This document shows, piece after piece, positions 42,970 to 52,590 of a stretch of 64,000 nt of DNA (position 1 is the first letter of the stretch; each line of letters opens with the position of its first letter). The stretch lies in the NCBI RefSeq assembly GCF_001895925.1, contig NZ_MPPI01000020.1, positions 1 to 64,000 of the forward strand, given 5' to 3'. The notes beneath the pieces are model-generated. The model saw only the letters and a list, made by a program, of their open reading frames with translations. It was not told where the DNA came from and searched no databases. The translations under genes were made by a program, and so were the position numbers. Source of the DNA: Phormidesmis priestleyi ULC007. GTDB taxonomy: Bacteria; Cyanobacteriota; Cyanobacteriia; Leptolyngbyales; Leptolyngbyaceae.

Positions 42970-45900
42970 ATGTTTAACAAAGTTTTAGTCGCAAATCGGG
43001 GTGAGATTGCCTGTCGAATTATTCGCACCCTCGATCGTCTCAAGATTGCCTCGGTTGCGGTCTATTCTGAAGCAGATGCCTATGCTCGTCATGTGACAAT
43101 GGCGGGTGAAGCTGTGGAAATTGGAGCAGCGATCGCCGCCGATAGCTATTTGCGCTGGGAGCGAATTTTAGAGGCAGCGCAGCAGACAGATGCTCAAGCG
43201 ATCCATCCGGGGTATGGGTTTTTGAGCGAGAATGCTGAGTTTGCGGAAGCGTGTGCGGCTGCAAATATCGTGTTTATTGGCCCAACCCCGGATCAGATGC
43301 GACGGTTTGGGCTAAAGCATACGGCGCGAGAGTTAGCCGCCCAAAATCAAGTGCCACTCCTGCCGGGGAGTTCGCTTTTGGGAAGCTTAGAAGAGGCGCA
43401 GATTGCTGCGAGTACGATCGGGTATCCGGTGATGCTCAAAAGCACTGCGGGCGGCGGCGGAATTGGACTACAGCTTTGTCGCACCGAAGCCGCATTGCCA
43501 GAATTATTTCAAACTGTTCAGCGTTTGAGTCAGAATAATTTTGGTCAAAGTGGGGTGTATTTAGAGAAATATGTCGATCGGGCCCGACATCTAGAGGTGC
43601 AGATTTTTGGTGACGGCAGCAGCGTGATTGCTCTCGGTGAGCGGGATTGCTCGATTCAACGGCGCAATCAGAAAGTGATTGAAGAAACGCCTGCACCCGG
43701 AATCAGCGATCAACTTCGTCACGATTTAGCAGATGCGGCGGTGAGACTTGCTAAAGCGGTTAACTATCAGTCAGCAGGCACAGTTGAGTTTGTATTTGAT
43801 GCAACGACAAGCGAGTTTTATTTTTTAGAGGTCAACACTCGCTTACAGGTTGAGCATGGCATCACCGAAGAAGTGACCGGAGTTGATTTAGTCGAGTGGA
43901 TGGTGCGATTAGCGGCTGATGACCTATTTCCGTTAGAGGAGTATCGACATCAGCCTAAAGGACATTCGATTCAAGTCAGAATTTACGCAGAAGATCCGGG
44001 TAAAAACTTTCAGCCAAGTTCTGGACTCTTGACAGAGGTTGTGTTTCCCCATTCTGTGCGGTGTGATACGTGGGTCGATCGCGGCACTGAAATTACACCA
44101 TTTTACGATCCCTTAATCGCGAAGGTGATTGTGCATGGAGATAGTCGCGAAGACACGATCGAGCAATTAAAATCAGCGCTCGATGAATGCCAAATTGCAG
44201 GACTTGAATGTAATTTAGATTATCTAAGACAAATTTTAGACAATGAGACTTACAACACTGGTGATATCAGTACGCGATTTCTAGAGTCATTCCACTATAC
44301 GCCCAGTACGATCGACGTTTTAGAACCGGGAACCTTCAGCACGATTCAAGATTATCCGGGGCGTACGGGATATTGGGATGTAGGTGTACCTCCATCAGGG
44401 CCAATGGATTCGTTGGCGTTTCGGTTTGCTAATCAGTTGGTGGGCAATTCGTCGGATGCAGCAGGGCTAGAGTTTACGGTGTCGGGGCCGACGCTGCGCT
44501 TTAACACCGATGCCGTGATTTGTCTGACGGGAGCTGAGATGCAAGCCACGATCGACGACAATCCCGTCTCTTTGTGGACGACGATCTCGATTTCTGCGGG
44601 CAGTATTTTACGGCTTAAATCGATTCAAGGACACGGCTGTAGAACCTATCTCGCAGTGCAAAACGGATTCAAAATTCCCGATTATTTGGGCAGCAAAGCC
44701 ACCTTTACGTTAGGGCAATTTGGCGGACACTGCGGACGCACCCTTCGCACCGGAGACGTGCTGAAATTACATCGTGTTCGTGAAAGTCAGCCTCTCCGAT
44801 CGCTTCCTTCAACCCTGATTCCGCACTACACCAACACTTGGAAAATTAACGTTCTCTACGGCCCTCACGGTGCGCCAGATTTCTTTACAGAGTTAGACAT
44901 TGCGACCTTTTTTGCAACCGATTGGGAAGTACACTACAACTCTTCTCGAACGGGGGTTCGTTTAATCGGCCCAAAGCCACAGTGGGCGCGGACGGACGGC
45001 GGCGAAGCGGGTCTGCATCCCTCGAATATTCACGATAACGCGTATGCGATCGGCACGATCGATTTCACCGGAGATATGCCTGTGATTTTGGGCCCCGATG
45101 GGCCGAGCTTAGGTGGATTTGTCTGTCCTGCTACGATCGTGCAGTCTGACCTCTGGAAAGTGGGGCAGCTTAAACCAGGTGACACAATTAGATTCCATCA
45201 GTTAACGTTTGCGGAAGCGCTGCAAAAAGAACTTGAGCAAGATCAAGAGATTAACACGCTGCAAAAAAATATACCGTCTAAAGATGCTGTATTGATTACT
45301 AATCCATCAGAATTTTTAACACAAGACAGATCTGATCGAGCAACACTGCACGAGATTTCTGAAACACCTGATCAAATCGCGGTGACTTATCGCCCATCAG
45401 GAGATAAATATCTTTTGATCGAATATGGCGAACTGGTTTTAGATTTGAATCTGCGATTTCGAGTTCATGCGCTAATGACGCGGCTGCAATCAAATCCGAT
45501 TGCTGGAATTCTAGATTTAACACCAGGAATACGATCGCTACAAGTTCATTATGACAGTCGGGTTTTGCACTTAGAGCAACTGCTAGAAACGTTACTAGCT
45601 GCTGAAAAGCAACTTCCGGCGATCGAGGACATGGAAGTCCCGACGCGAATCATTCATCTCCCGCTCTCATGGGAAGACGAATCGACGTTATTGGCGATTC
45701 AAAAATATATGCAATCGGTGCGAAGTGATGCGCCGTGGTGCCCCAGCAATATTGAATTCATTCGCCGGATTAACGGCTTAGACAGTGTTGAACAAGTCAA
45801 AGAAATTGTCTTTAACGCCAGCTATTTAGTAATGGGATTGGGCGATGTCTATTTAGGCGCACCCGTCGCGACTCCGATCGATCCGCGTCATCGGTTGGTG

Positions 45901-46599
45901 ACAACAAAATATAACCCCGCTCGCACCTGGACACCCGAAAATGCGGTCGGCATTGGGGGCGCTTATCTGTGCGTCTATGGCATGGAAGGCCCCGGTGGCT
46001 ATCAGTTTGTGGGTCGCACTGTGCAGATGTGGAATCGCTATCAACAAACGGCTGATTTTCAGGCAGGAAAACCCTGGCTATTGCGCTTTTTTGATCAGAT
46101 TCGGTTCTATCCCATGTCTGCCCCTGACTTGTTGAAGTATCGCGAAGCATTTATTCAGGGCAAGGTGAAATTAGAGATTCAGGAAAAAACCTTTAGTCTG
46201 AGACACTATAACGAGTTTTTGCGATCGATAGCCAACGAAACGATCGCGTTCAAAACAACCCAACAATCCGCGTTTGAAGCAGAGCGCGATCGCTGGGCAG
46301 AACTCAATATTCAAGTTGAGACGGCGATCGAGCCTCCCGCAGCAATCCCAGAAAGCGAGTTAGAATTGTCGCCCAACAGCGAGGTGGTGAAGGCACACAT
46401 GCCCGCTAATGTCTGGCAGATTGTAGTCGAAAAAGGAAACGTAGTTGAGGTTGGAGATAAGCTCGTGGTGTTAGAGGCGATGAAAATGGAGATCGCGATC
46501 ATCGCTCCGGTTTCAGGTACGATTCTGAATGTTCGATGCACTCAGGGGCAGTTAGTTGCGATCGATCAGGTTCTATTTGTGATTCAGACTGAGGTTTAG
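42970..46599 (+). CDS. Biotin-dependent urea/guanidine carboxylase
   Basis: This encodes a 1209-residue multi-domain enzyme. Domains in order: biotin carboxylase ([20 protein letters not shown]; the ATP-grasp [36 protein letters not shown]), a KipA/KipI-like carboxyltransferase pair ([20 protein letters not shown] and [20 protein letters not shown]), and a C-terminal biotinyl domain with [10 protein letters not shown], biotin lysine near residue 1172. It fits urea carboxylase; context with the guanidine-I riboswitch and deiminase genes points to guanidine as substrate. No allophanate hydrolase is fused or adjacent. Confidence 0.94.
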   Translation: MFNKVLVANRGEIACRIIRTLDRLKIASVAVYSEADAYARHVTMAGEAVEIGAAIAADSYLRWERILEAAQQTDAQAIHPGYGFLSENAEFAEACAAANIVFIGPTPDQMRRFGLKHTARELAAQNQVPLLPGSSLLGSLEEAQIAASTIGYPVMLKSTAGGGGIGLQLCRTEAALPELFQTVQRLSQNNFGQSGVYLEKYVDRARHLEVQIFGDGSSVIALGERDCSIQRRNQKVIEETPAPGISDQLRHDLADAAVRLAKAVNYQSAGTVEFVFDATTSEFYFLEVNTRLQVEHGITEEVTGVDLVEWMVRLAADDLFPLEEYRHQPKGHSIQVRIYAEDPGKNFQPSSGLLTEVVFPHSVRCDTWVDRGTEITPFYDPLIAKVIVHGDSREDTIEQLKSALDECQIAGLECNLDYLRQILDNETYNTGDISTRFLESFHYTPSTIDVLEPGTFSTIQDYPGRTGYWDVGVPPSGPMDSLAFRFANQLVGNSSDAAGLEFTVSGPTLRFNTDAVICLTGAEMQATIDDNPVSLWTTISISAGSILRLKSIQGHGCRTYLAVQNGFKIPDYLGSKATFTLGQFGGHCGRTLRTGDVLKLHRVRESQPLRSLPSTLIPHYTNTWKINVLYGPHGAPDFFTELDIATFFATDWEVHYNSSRTGVRLIGPKPQWARTDGGEAGLHPSNIHDNAYAIGTIDFTGDMPVILGPDGPSLGGFVCPATIVQSDLWKVGQLKPGDTIRFHQLTFAEALQKELEQDQEINTLQKNIPSKDAVLITNPSEFLTQDRSDRATLHEISETPDQIAVTYRPSGDKYLLIEYGELVLDLNLRFRVHALMTRLQSNPIAGILDLTPGIRSLQVHYDSRVLHLEQLLETLLAAEKQLPAIEDMEVPTRIIHLPLSWEDESTLLAIQKYMQSVRSDAPWCPSNIEFIRRINGLDSVEQVKEIVFNASYLVMGLGDVYLGAPVATPIDPRHRLVTTKYNPARTWTPENAVGIGGAYLCVYGMEGPGGYQFVGRTVQMWNRYQQTADFQAGKPWLLRFFDQIRFYPMSAPDLLKYREAFIQGKVKLEIQEKTFSLRHYNEFLRSIANETIAFKTTQQSAFEAERDRWAELNIQVETAIEPPAAIPESELELSPNSEVVKAHMPANVWQIVVEKGNVVEVGDKLVVLEAMKMEIAIIAPVSGTILNVRCTQGQLVAIDQVLFVIQTEV

Positions 46600-46698
46600 T
46601 AGAACAATCAACAAGTAGCCTGGAATGTAGACAACAAGACTTTGAACTACCGCTCTGATGACTTGTTGATAAATAGCTCCTTAATGAACAATTGATTT

Positions 46699-46873
46699 GA
46701 CGTGAATTCGATGAAGCTTTTCGCTGGGGTTGCAAATCTGGGCTGCCCCCTAAATCCCCCAAAATTGGGGGACTTTGAACGAGAAATTTTATCTAAAAGT
46801 CCCCCAAAATTGGGGGGTTGGGGGGCAGAAGCGCTCAACAACGAAGCGAAAGAACTCATCGAACTGACGTTAA
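46699..46873 (+). repeat. MITE-like palindromic repeat, copy G
   Basis: Forward copy between the carboxylase gene and the 3' end of tRNA-Ala. Ends ACGTGAATTCGATGAAGC and CTCATCGAACTGACGTTAA are complete. It starts about 100 bases after the carboxylase stop and finishes 9 bases from the tRNA. Confidence 0.86.
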
Positions 46874-46882
46874 TTTAGGGGA

Positions 46883-46955
46883 TGGAGAATAGGGGAATCG
46901 AACCCCTGACCTCTGCGGTGCGATCGCAGCGCTCTACCAACTGAGCTAACTCCCC
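46883..46955 (-). tRNA. tRNA-Ala(CGC)
   Basis: Minus-strand 73-base cloverleaf: acceptor GGGGAGT/ATTCTCC with discriminator A, D arm AGCTC...GAGC, anticodon stem CTGCG/CGCAG with loop ATCGCAC (anticodon CGC) and T arm AGGGG-TTCGATT-CCCCT. The anticodon arm contains a HIP1 octamer. CCA is not encoded. Confidence 0.95.
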
Positions 46956-46982
46956 GTTTAGTGATATTCTACCATCTCAAAA

Positions 46983-47705
46983 CTACTCTGTTTCTGACTC
47001 AAGAGTCTCTTTAGAGAAAACTTGCTGAACCCGATCGAGTTCTAGATCTGAGAGATAGTCTACTGTCCAATTAGCGCAGCGCTGCAACATATGGAACGGA
47101 TAAGTGTTGGCAACCCCGACTACGGGAATGCCTGCCCGTTTTGCGGCGGCAATGCCTGCGAAGGTGTCTTCGATCGCTAAACATTCAGCCGGATGCAAAT
47201 CGAGATCGGGAAACGTCTGATTTAAGCGATCAACTGCTAGAAGATAGCCATCGGGTTCGGGTTTACTTACGGTTAAGTCATTGCTCGACACGATCGTAGT
47301 GAAATATTCCCGCAATTTACATCGTTCTAAGATAAGCTCGATTTCACTCAGGCTGGCACCACTGACGATCGCTAGTTTGCACTGAGTCGAGCGAAGATTA
47401 AAGATTAGATCGTCTAGCCCCAGATAAGTTGGTAAGGTTTCTAAGACTGAGAGTTGCTGCACGTAGGCTTTGGCTTTGCGATCGAGCAGGTCGTCGAGAT
47501 AGCGATCGCTGACGATTCTGCCGCGACTTTCTAGCAGATCTGAGAGACAGGCGCGATCGCTGCGCCCTAAACACATCTCCCGAAATTCTCCTGGCTTGGG
47601 GCGAAGATTTTCCTCGATCAGAAGTTGCTCAATCAACTTTTCGTGAAGCGGTTCGTCATTGATGATCACGCCGTTGAAATCGAAAAGAACTGCTTTGAGC
47701 ACCAT
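46983..47705 (-). CDS. HAD-superfamily phosphatase / phosphoglucomutase-like
   Basis: This encodes 240 residues. The first HAD motif LFDFNGVIINDEPLHEKLIE places the nucleophile aspartate in DFNGV, followed by LAIVSGASLSEIE (motif II), VSKPEPDGYLLAVDRL (motif III lysine) and LAIEDTFAGIAAAKRAGIPV (motif IV). The cap region after motif I is of the beta-phosphoglucomutase type. Such enzymes hydrolyse or isomerise sugar phosphates; substrate unknown. The gene stands alone upstream of a palindromic repeat variant. Confidence 0.9.
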   Translation of the reverse strand: MVLKAVLFDFNGVIINDEPLHEKLIEQLLIEENLRPKPGEFREMCLGRSDRACLSDLLESRGRIVSDRYLDDLLDRKAKAYVQQLSVLETLPTYLGLDDLIFNLRSTQCKLAIVSGASLSEIELILERCKLREYFTTIVSSNDLTVSKPEPDGYLLAVDRLNQTFPDLDLHPAECLAIEDTFAGIAAAKRAGIPVVGVANTYPFHMLQRCANWTVDYLSDLELDRVQQVFSKETLESETE

Positions 47706-47781
47706 GAAGAAATGAAAAAGACTACTCTCACTTTACCAGGAGGAGAGAAGCGATCGGTTCAAACCCCTAATCTCTTTCCTT

Positions 47782-47957
47782 ACCGAGTATACACAAGTCG
47801 TTGATTGCTCCGTTTGAGTCGGCTTGTGCCCCCTAAATCCCCCATTCTGGGGGACTTTGAAACCGGAAGTCTTGGCTCAAAGTCCCCCAATTTTGGGGGA
47901 TTTAGGGGGCGAAGGTCTCAGCCATAACGAATCGAAAGAGGGGTGTGTACACGGTAG
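47782..47957. repeat. Variant palindromic repeat with different ends (copy H)
   Basis: The core CCCCCTAAATCCCCC...GGGGGATTTAGGGGGC and inner hairpins match the other copies. The ends differ: TACCGAGTATACACAAG on the left and GGGTGTGTACACGGTA on the right, a distinct inverted repeat with TACCG termini. It lies between two divergent genes. Confidence 0.75.
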
Positions 47958-48045
47958 GATCTCTTGCCCCAATCTCAGGAAAGACTACCGGATTTGTTTT
48001 TATTTTTCTATACTGGTTTGTTAAACCCACTTAGCCCTCTTTGCT

Positions 48046-50079
48046 ATGGATTTCTCTGGTCAAAATCTGCGAGGACGTAACTTTAGAGGGCAAGATCTGA
48101 CGGGGGCAAATTTTTCGCACGCCGATATCCGAGGGGCAAATTTTAGCAACGCAATTTTGAGAGGGGCAAATTTTACAGGGGCAAAAGCAGGATTGCAAAA
48201 GCGATGGGCAGTCAGTTTAGTGATTTTTTCATTGTTGCTATCAGCTTTCTCAGGATTGTTCTCAGGTATTGCTGGATACCTAGCAATCTATTATTTCATT
48301 CCTGGTGATAATTTTAATCCTGTTGCGGGTGGCATTGTACTACTGATATATACCCTCTTCTTTACTCTTACGATTCGTCAGGGCATAGCAGCAGCTCTTG
48401 GATTTGTTGTCATTGCTGTCGCTGGTGCTATCGCTGGTGCTGGCGCTGTCGCTGGTGCTATCGCTGGTGCTGGCGTTGTCGCTGTCGCTGGCGTTGTCGC
48501 TGTCGCTGGTGCTGGTGCTACCACTGTCGCTGTCGCTGTCGCTGGTGCTATCGCTGGTGCTGGTGCTATCGCTGGTGCTATCGCTGGTGCTGTCGCTGTC
48601 GTTGTCGCTGGTGCTATCGCTGGTGCTGTCGCTGGTGCTGTCGCTGTCGCTTTCACGTTGTTGAGTGCTTACATCGCTTGGCGTGCATTAAGGGGCGATG
48701 AAAAATTTGCGCTCATTCGGACAATCGGAGTTGCCTTCGGCGCGATCGGGGGCACTTCCTTCTGCGGCGCTGATCTCACCGATGCAGACTTCACCAAAGC
48801 CATTATCAAAAGCACCAACTTCAATCACACCAGACAAAAACAAACCATTCTGCATCAAGTCTGTTGGTCAAACGCCACGAAGCTCGATCGTGCCCGTCTC
48901 GGAACTTCCATTCTTGCAAACCCTGCGGTCTGTGAATTATTAACCATACGGAACGGCTACAAAAAATCCTATAAAAATGTCGATCTCTACAATGCAAATC
49001 TCAAAGGAATCAACCTCGAATGCGCCAATTTAGAACAGGCAAATTTGAGCCATGCAGCCCTTCAGCAAGCCAATCTCAATCACGCAAATTTGACCAAAAC
49101 CCTCGCCGTTGGAGCAGACTTTAGCCAAGCCTATCTCACCGGAGCTTGTCTAGAATCTTGGAACATCGACCACACCACAAAACTCGATCGGGTCGATTGT
49201 CAGTTTGTCTATTTGCTAGAGCAACCCAACGCGATCGGTAGTCGAGAACGTCGCCCCCACGACCCCGACAAAGTGTTTCAGCCCGGAGACTTTGAGAAGC
49301 TCTACAAAAAGATTATGGATACCGTCCAAATTCTGCTTCGCGACGGCATGAATCGAGAAGCCTTTGCCGCAGCCTTTCAGGAATTGATGCAAAAAAATCC
49401 AGACATCACCCATGAATCGATTTTAGCGATCGAACGTAAAGGCAGCGATGCGTTATTAACGCTAGAAGTCGCCCCCGATGCCGACAAAGCCAAAATCTCT
49501 CAAGACTTTCTCAAACCCTATGAAGATCAGGTGCGACAACTCCAAGCAAAAATCGATCACCTGCAACAACTGCGATCGGCTGACATTAAAGATATTGCTC
49601 TAGAGTTAGCCCGTCATCCCTTAAACGTTACTAATCAAGCTGTAGGAACTGGAACCATGCAAGAAACTAATGATTCAAGCCGTAATATTAACATTGGTAA
49701 CATTGGCGGAAACTTCAACGCAAGTGGACAAGCACTCAACTTAGGTGACATTAGCGGCAACGTGACGAATACGATTAATCAATTGCCAGAATCAACAACC
49801 GAACAACCTGGAATTAAAGAACTGCTCACAGAACTGCAAACGGCGATCGCATCCGATTCTGAACTCTCAGGAAAAGGCAAAACGAACGCTTTAGAACAAG
49901 TCAAAACCCTGGCAGAAGTCGGACAAAACCCTGAACAGCCAGAGAAAAAATCCCTCGGTGAGAAAGCAATGATTTTTTTGAAAGGCACGATCGCCAACCT
50001 TCCCGACACCGCCAAACTTGCAGAAGCCTCTAGCAAACTGCTGCCCCTGATTGCCAAAGCGTTAGGATTACCCGTGTAG
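48046..50079 (+). CDS. Pentapeptide-repeat membrane protein with variable Gly-Ala-Val segment
   Basis: This encodes 677 residues: N-terminal A(N/D)LxG pentapeptides (NLRGRNFRGQDLTGANFSHA), two membrane segments, then about 80 residues composed almost only of Ala, Gly, Val and Ile, encoded by a hexanucleotide tandem repeat. A second run of pentapeptides (DLYNANLKGINLECANLEQA) follows, then a coiled-coil helical region and an Asn/Gly-rich NIGNIGGNFNASG linker to a conserved-looking C-terminal alpha-helical domain. The role is unknown; such C-terminal domains occur in cyanobacterial repeat proteins of unclear function. The Uma2 gene follows after 37 bases. Confidence 0.83.
   Translation: MDFSGQNLRGRNFRGQDLTGANFSHADIRGANFSNAILRGANFTGAKAGLQKRWAVSLVIFSLLLSAFSGLFSGIAGYLAIYYFIPGDNFNPVAGGIVLLIYTLFFTLTIRQGIAAALGFVVIAVAGAIAGAGAVAGAIAGAGVVAVAGVVAVAGAGATTVAVAVAGAIAGAGAIAGAIAGAVAVVVAGAIAGAVAGAVAVAFTLLSAYIAWRALRGDEKFALIRTIGVAFGAIGGTSFCGADLTDADFTKAIIKSTNFNHTRQKQTILHQVCWSNATKLDRARLGTSILANPAVCELLTIRNGYKKSYKNVDLYNANLKGINLECANLEQANLSHAALQQANLNHANLTKTLAVGADFSQAYLTGACLESWNIDHTTKLDRVDCQFVYLLEQPNAIGSRERRPHDPDKVFQPGDFEKLYKKIMDTVQILLRDGMNREAFAAAFQELMQKNPDITHESILAIERKGSDALLTLEVAPDADKAKISQDFLKPYEDQVRQLQAKIDHLQQLRSADIKDIALELARHPLNVTNQAVGTGTMQETNDSSRNINIGNIGGNFNASGQALNLGDISGNVTNTINQLPESTTEQPGIKELLTELQTAIASDSELSGKGKTNALEQVKTLAEVGQNPEQPEKKSLGEKAMIFLKGTIANLPDTAKLAEASSKLLPLIAKALGLPV
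48415..48655 (+). repeat. Hexanucleotide tandem array inside the pentapeptide gene
   Basis: About forty imperfect six-base units of the type GCTGTC, GCTGGT, GCTATC and GCTGGC follow each other. Each unit is two codons, so gain or loss of units keeps the frame and changes only the length of the Ala-Gly-Val-Ile segment. Confidence 0.9.
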
Positions 50080-50116
50080 GCGAATTTCAACTTGTTGCGC
50101 GATCGAGGTTTTAGCA

Positions 50117-50791
50117 ATGACCACTCAAATCGTAACGCCAGTCACAGTCCCCATCAAAAACATTGTGCTTGAACCAGGTAGCGTCTTGACCATTACAGAC
50201 ATCACCTGGGAAAAATTTGAAGCCATCTTAGAAGAACTGGGCGAAAAGCGAAGTGCCCGCATCGCCTACAGCAATGGAGTGCTAGAAATTGTGTCACCTT
50301 TACCCGCCCACGAACGTCCCAACCGCATTATTGGAGATCTCGTCAAAATCCTGCTGGATGCTCGAAATTTAGATTGGGAGGATTTTGGCTCGACGACCTT
50401 TCGACGCAAAAAAAAGCAAGCTGGATTAGAACCCGATACCTGTTTTTATATCGGAGAGAATGCAAAGCGAGTGCGAGAGTGCATGATGTCGATGAATCTG
50501 GATGTGTATCCGCCGCCCGATTTAGCGATCGAAGCCGATGTCACCTCAAAAACCACCCTAGAAGCTTACGCCGGAATTCAGGTGCCCGAAGTCTGGATCT
50601 ACAACAAAGGCAAGCTTAAAATCAATCTGCTCAACGACAGTAACTATCAGGAATCAGCTACCAGTCTCGTGTTTCCCGATTTGCCCATTACACAACTCAT
50701 CCCCGATCGCGTTCAGCAAGCTCTCCAGGAAGGCACCAGTCAAGTTTTGCGGCAGTTGCGGCAAGAGATGGGAGGAAACGATCGAACGTAA
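50117..50791 (+). CDS. Uma2 family putative endonuclease
   Basis: This encodes 224 residues of the DUF820/Uma2 family, a PD-(D/E)xK fold greatly expanded in cyanobacteria. AYSNGVLEIVSPLPAHERPN, GLEPDTCFYIGENAKRV and PPDLAIEADVTSKTTLEAYA hold the acidic catalytic pattern (E...D...ExxVxS), and GIQVPEVWIY is the usual following motif. The molecular function of the family remains poorly established. It probably shares a transcript with the pentapeptide-repeat gene upstream. Confidence 0.92.
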   Translation: MTTQIVTPVTVPIKNIVLEPGSVLTITDITWEKFEAILEELGEKRSARIAYSNGVLEIVSPLPAHERPNRIIGDLVKILLDARNLDWEDFGSTTFRRKKKQAGLEPDTCFYIGENAKRVRECMMSMNLDVYPPPDLAIEADVTSKTTLEAYAGIQVPEVWIYNKGKLKINLLNDSNYQESATSLVFPDLPITQLIPDRVQQALQEGTSQVLRQLRQEMGGNDRT

Positions 50792-50829
50792 AGATTTTTC
50801 AGCGTTGCAAAATGAGGAGATGAGATGGC

Positions 50830-50892
50830 TGTAGGGGTCGCGCCCCCGTGCCTACCCCTGACGGAGGGCAACCACGGGGGGATTGCCCCTAC
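50830..50892. repeat. Palindromic GGGGTCGCGCCCCCGTG repeat
   Basis: GTAGGGGTCGCGCCCCCGTG and CACGGGGGGATTGCCCCTAC form an imperfect hairpin around CCTACCCCTGACGGAGGGC, a type of repeat common in cyanobacterial spacers. It separates the convergent Uma2 and methyltransferase genes. Confidence 0.7.
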
Positions 50893-50937
50893 CCAAATCA
50901 TCTGTAATGTCTAATTCTTCTAGCCGATCTCTTCGAG

Positions 50938-51801
50938 TTACCCGCAAGGGGTCGCCCACTGTCCATCTTCTATTATCAATTGTTCAGGTCGAACTCGCTG
51001 AACCAGTAACGGCTTCACGCCGCGAGTCACTTGATGAATCCACCAAAATTCCTGCGTCTGAACTGCCCCAAATCCCGCCGCTCCCATCCAGGCATCGAGG
51101 TTGCCAGCAGCGTAGTCTTGAATGTAAGGTTCTTCAAAGATTTGAGTTAACCATTCGGTCTGTCTCAGGGTTTTTTGGCTGCCATCTAGGATCAGAACTT
51201 CGCCGCCAGGGGTCAGAAGCCGATGACACTCTTGGAGAATGGACTGGGCGACGATCGGGGGCGTTTCGTGAAACAACAGTGATGCAGTAACCAAATCAAA
51301 AGAGGCACCAGGAAAGCGAGTCTGTTCAGCGTTGCCTTGCTGCCATTGAATCTCCAACCCCATTTGTTTTGCCTTATGGTCAGCGACGACGAGCATATAT
51401 GGGGACAAGTCAATGCCGATGACTTCAGCCTGGGGAAAAGCTTGTTTCAGCAAAAGCGTAGTGGAGCCTGTGCCGCAACCTAAGTCGAGAATGCGACGAG
51501 GTTTGGCTTGAATGGCATCAATTAAACCCTGACGCACCCACATTTCATTAGGAGGCAGCGCATATTGCGTAATCGGATCGTAGGAAACGGCAGCACTGAT
51601 ATTGAGATAGCCGTTTTCGATGCTGTGAAAGTTTTGACTGCTGTAATAAGTGGGATAAGTGAGTTGAGGATCTCGAAAGCGATCGCTCTCGGTTGGCCAG
51701 TCAATGCTTTCATAAAATCGTCGTAGGGCGGGTTCGTCGATAAACAGACGAGCGATCGGTGCCAGATATTGTTCAAAAATCGTGTCTTTACGAACTGCCA
51801 T
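50938..51801 (-). CDS. Class I SAM-dependent methyltransferase
   Basis: This encodes 287 residues. RRILDLGCGTGSTTLLLKQA is motif I, EVIGIDLSPYMLVVADHKA post-I, FDLVTASLLFHETP motif II and LTPGGEVLILDGS motif III. It has an N-terminal extension of about 80 residues (LFIDEPALRRFYESIDWP) usual for a subgroup acting on small molecules or lipids. It has no close partner; the glycosyltransferase gene lies upstream on the same strand after 86 bases. Substrate unknown. Confidence 0.9.
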   Translation of the reverse strand: MAVRKDTIFEQYLAPIARLFIDEPALRRFYESIDWPTESDRFRDPQLTYPTYYSSQNFHSIENGYLNISAAVSYDPITQYALPPNEMWVRQGLIDAIQAKPRRILDLGCGTGSTTLLLKQAFPQAEVIGIDLSPYMLVVADHKAKQMGLEIQWQQGNAEQTRFPGASFDLVTASLLFHETPPIVAQSILQECHRLLTPGGEVLILDGSQKTLRQTEWLTQIFEEPYIQDYAAGNLDAWMGAAGFGAVQTQEFWWIHQVTRGVKPLLVQRVRPEQLIIEDGQWATPCG

Positions 51802-51886
51802 AAGCGCTAGATGGAATTCAATAAATGGTCAAGATCGCGGTTTGCTCTAGTCTAATGAATTCTGCCGATCGGTGCATTGAGCGGGA

Positions 51887-52585
51887 TCATTTTCTCAGGC
51901 GTTTCATGCCGCTGCGATACCATTGAGCAACGCGATCAGGTGACACCCCAAGCAAATACGCCAAAATCACACACTGATTAATCAGCGTTGTTCTGACCGC
52001 GCCTAATTTTTGCCAACGTCTCCCAGAGGTGATCACGGCAGTGGATGCGATCGCGATTCGTCCCTGTCGCTTTAACTGCCGCACCAGTTCAAAATCCTCC
52101 ATAATTGGCAGGTTAGGAAACCCTCCGAGGGCTTGAAAGGTCGTGGTTTTGAGAAAAATAGCTTGGTCGCCGTAGGGCATTTGCAAATAGCGCGATCGCG
52201 CATTTACGCCCCATTCAATCACTCGTAGCTTCCAGCCAGGCGCATCGATTTTTAGACGAAAAGCTCCTGCGATCACCGTTGATTGGCTGAGAGTGTCGCG
52301 AATCGTGAGGTCAAAGTCTCTAGGTAGCCGAGTATCAGCATGCAGAAATAGCAAAATATCGCCTGTTGCATCGGCGACTCCTGCATTCATTTGGTGGGCA
52401 CGTCCGATCGGGGATTGGATGATCTTGACTCCGGCTCTTTTTGCAATCTCTAGCGTCTGATCTTGGCTTCCGCCATCAATGACAATGATTTCTACATCAA
52501 GTGCTTGTTGCAGAATGTGCAGAATTTTAGAAAGCTGATGAGCTTCGTTGAGAACGGGAATGATAATAGAGATGGTTTCGGTCAC
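51887..52585 (-). CDS. Family 2 glycosyltransferase, TIGR04283 type
   Basis: This encodes 232 residues with the same layout as the protein near 3.1 kb: ISIIIPVLNEAHQLSKILHI, the DGGSQDQTL segment, FLHADTRLPRDFD, and PNLPIMEDFELVRQL. It probably transfers a sugar from a nucleotide donor to a lipid or small acceptor. The upstream gene, of the TIGR04282 type, ends 6 bases before this start, and the two families are habitually paired in cyanobacteria and other bacteria. They are likely one transcript and function together. Confidence 0.9.
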   Translation of the reverse strand: MTETISIIIPVLNEAHQLSKILHILQQALDVEIIVIDGGSQDQTLEIAKRAGVKIIQSPIGRAHQMNAGVADATGDILLFLHADTRLPRDFDLTIRDTLSQSTVIAGAFRLKIDAPGWKLRVIEWGVNARSRYLQMPYGDQAIFLKTTTFQALGGFPNLPIMEDFELVRQLKRQGRIAIASTAVITSGRRWQKLGAVRTTLINQCVILAYLLGVSPDRVAQWYRSGMKRLRK

Positions 52586-52590
52586 AGGGT

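Noticed and set aside
42970-46599. Plain urea carboxylase (urea degradation) as the function
   Set aside because: Not excluded, but the guanidine-I riboswitch and the deiminase-type genes in the same operon favour guanidine, so I describe it as urea/guanidine carboxylase.
48378-48664. Long open frames on both strands over the pentapeptide gene array
   Set aside because: They are by-products of the six-base repeat, which has no stop in several frames. Only the frame of the 677-residue protein continues into recognisable domains.
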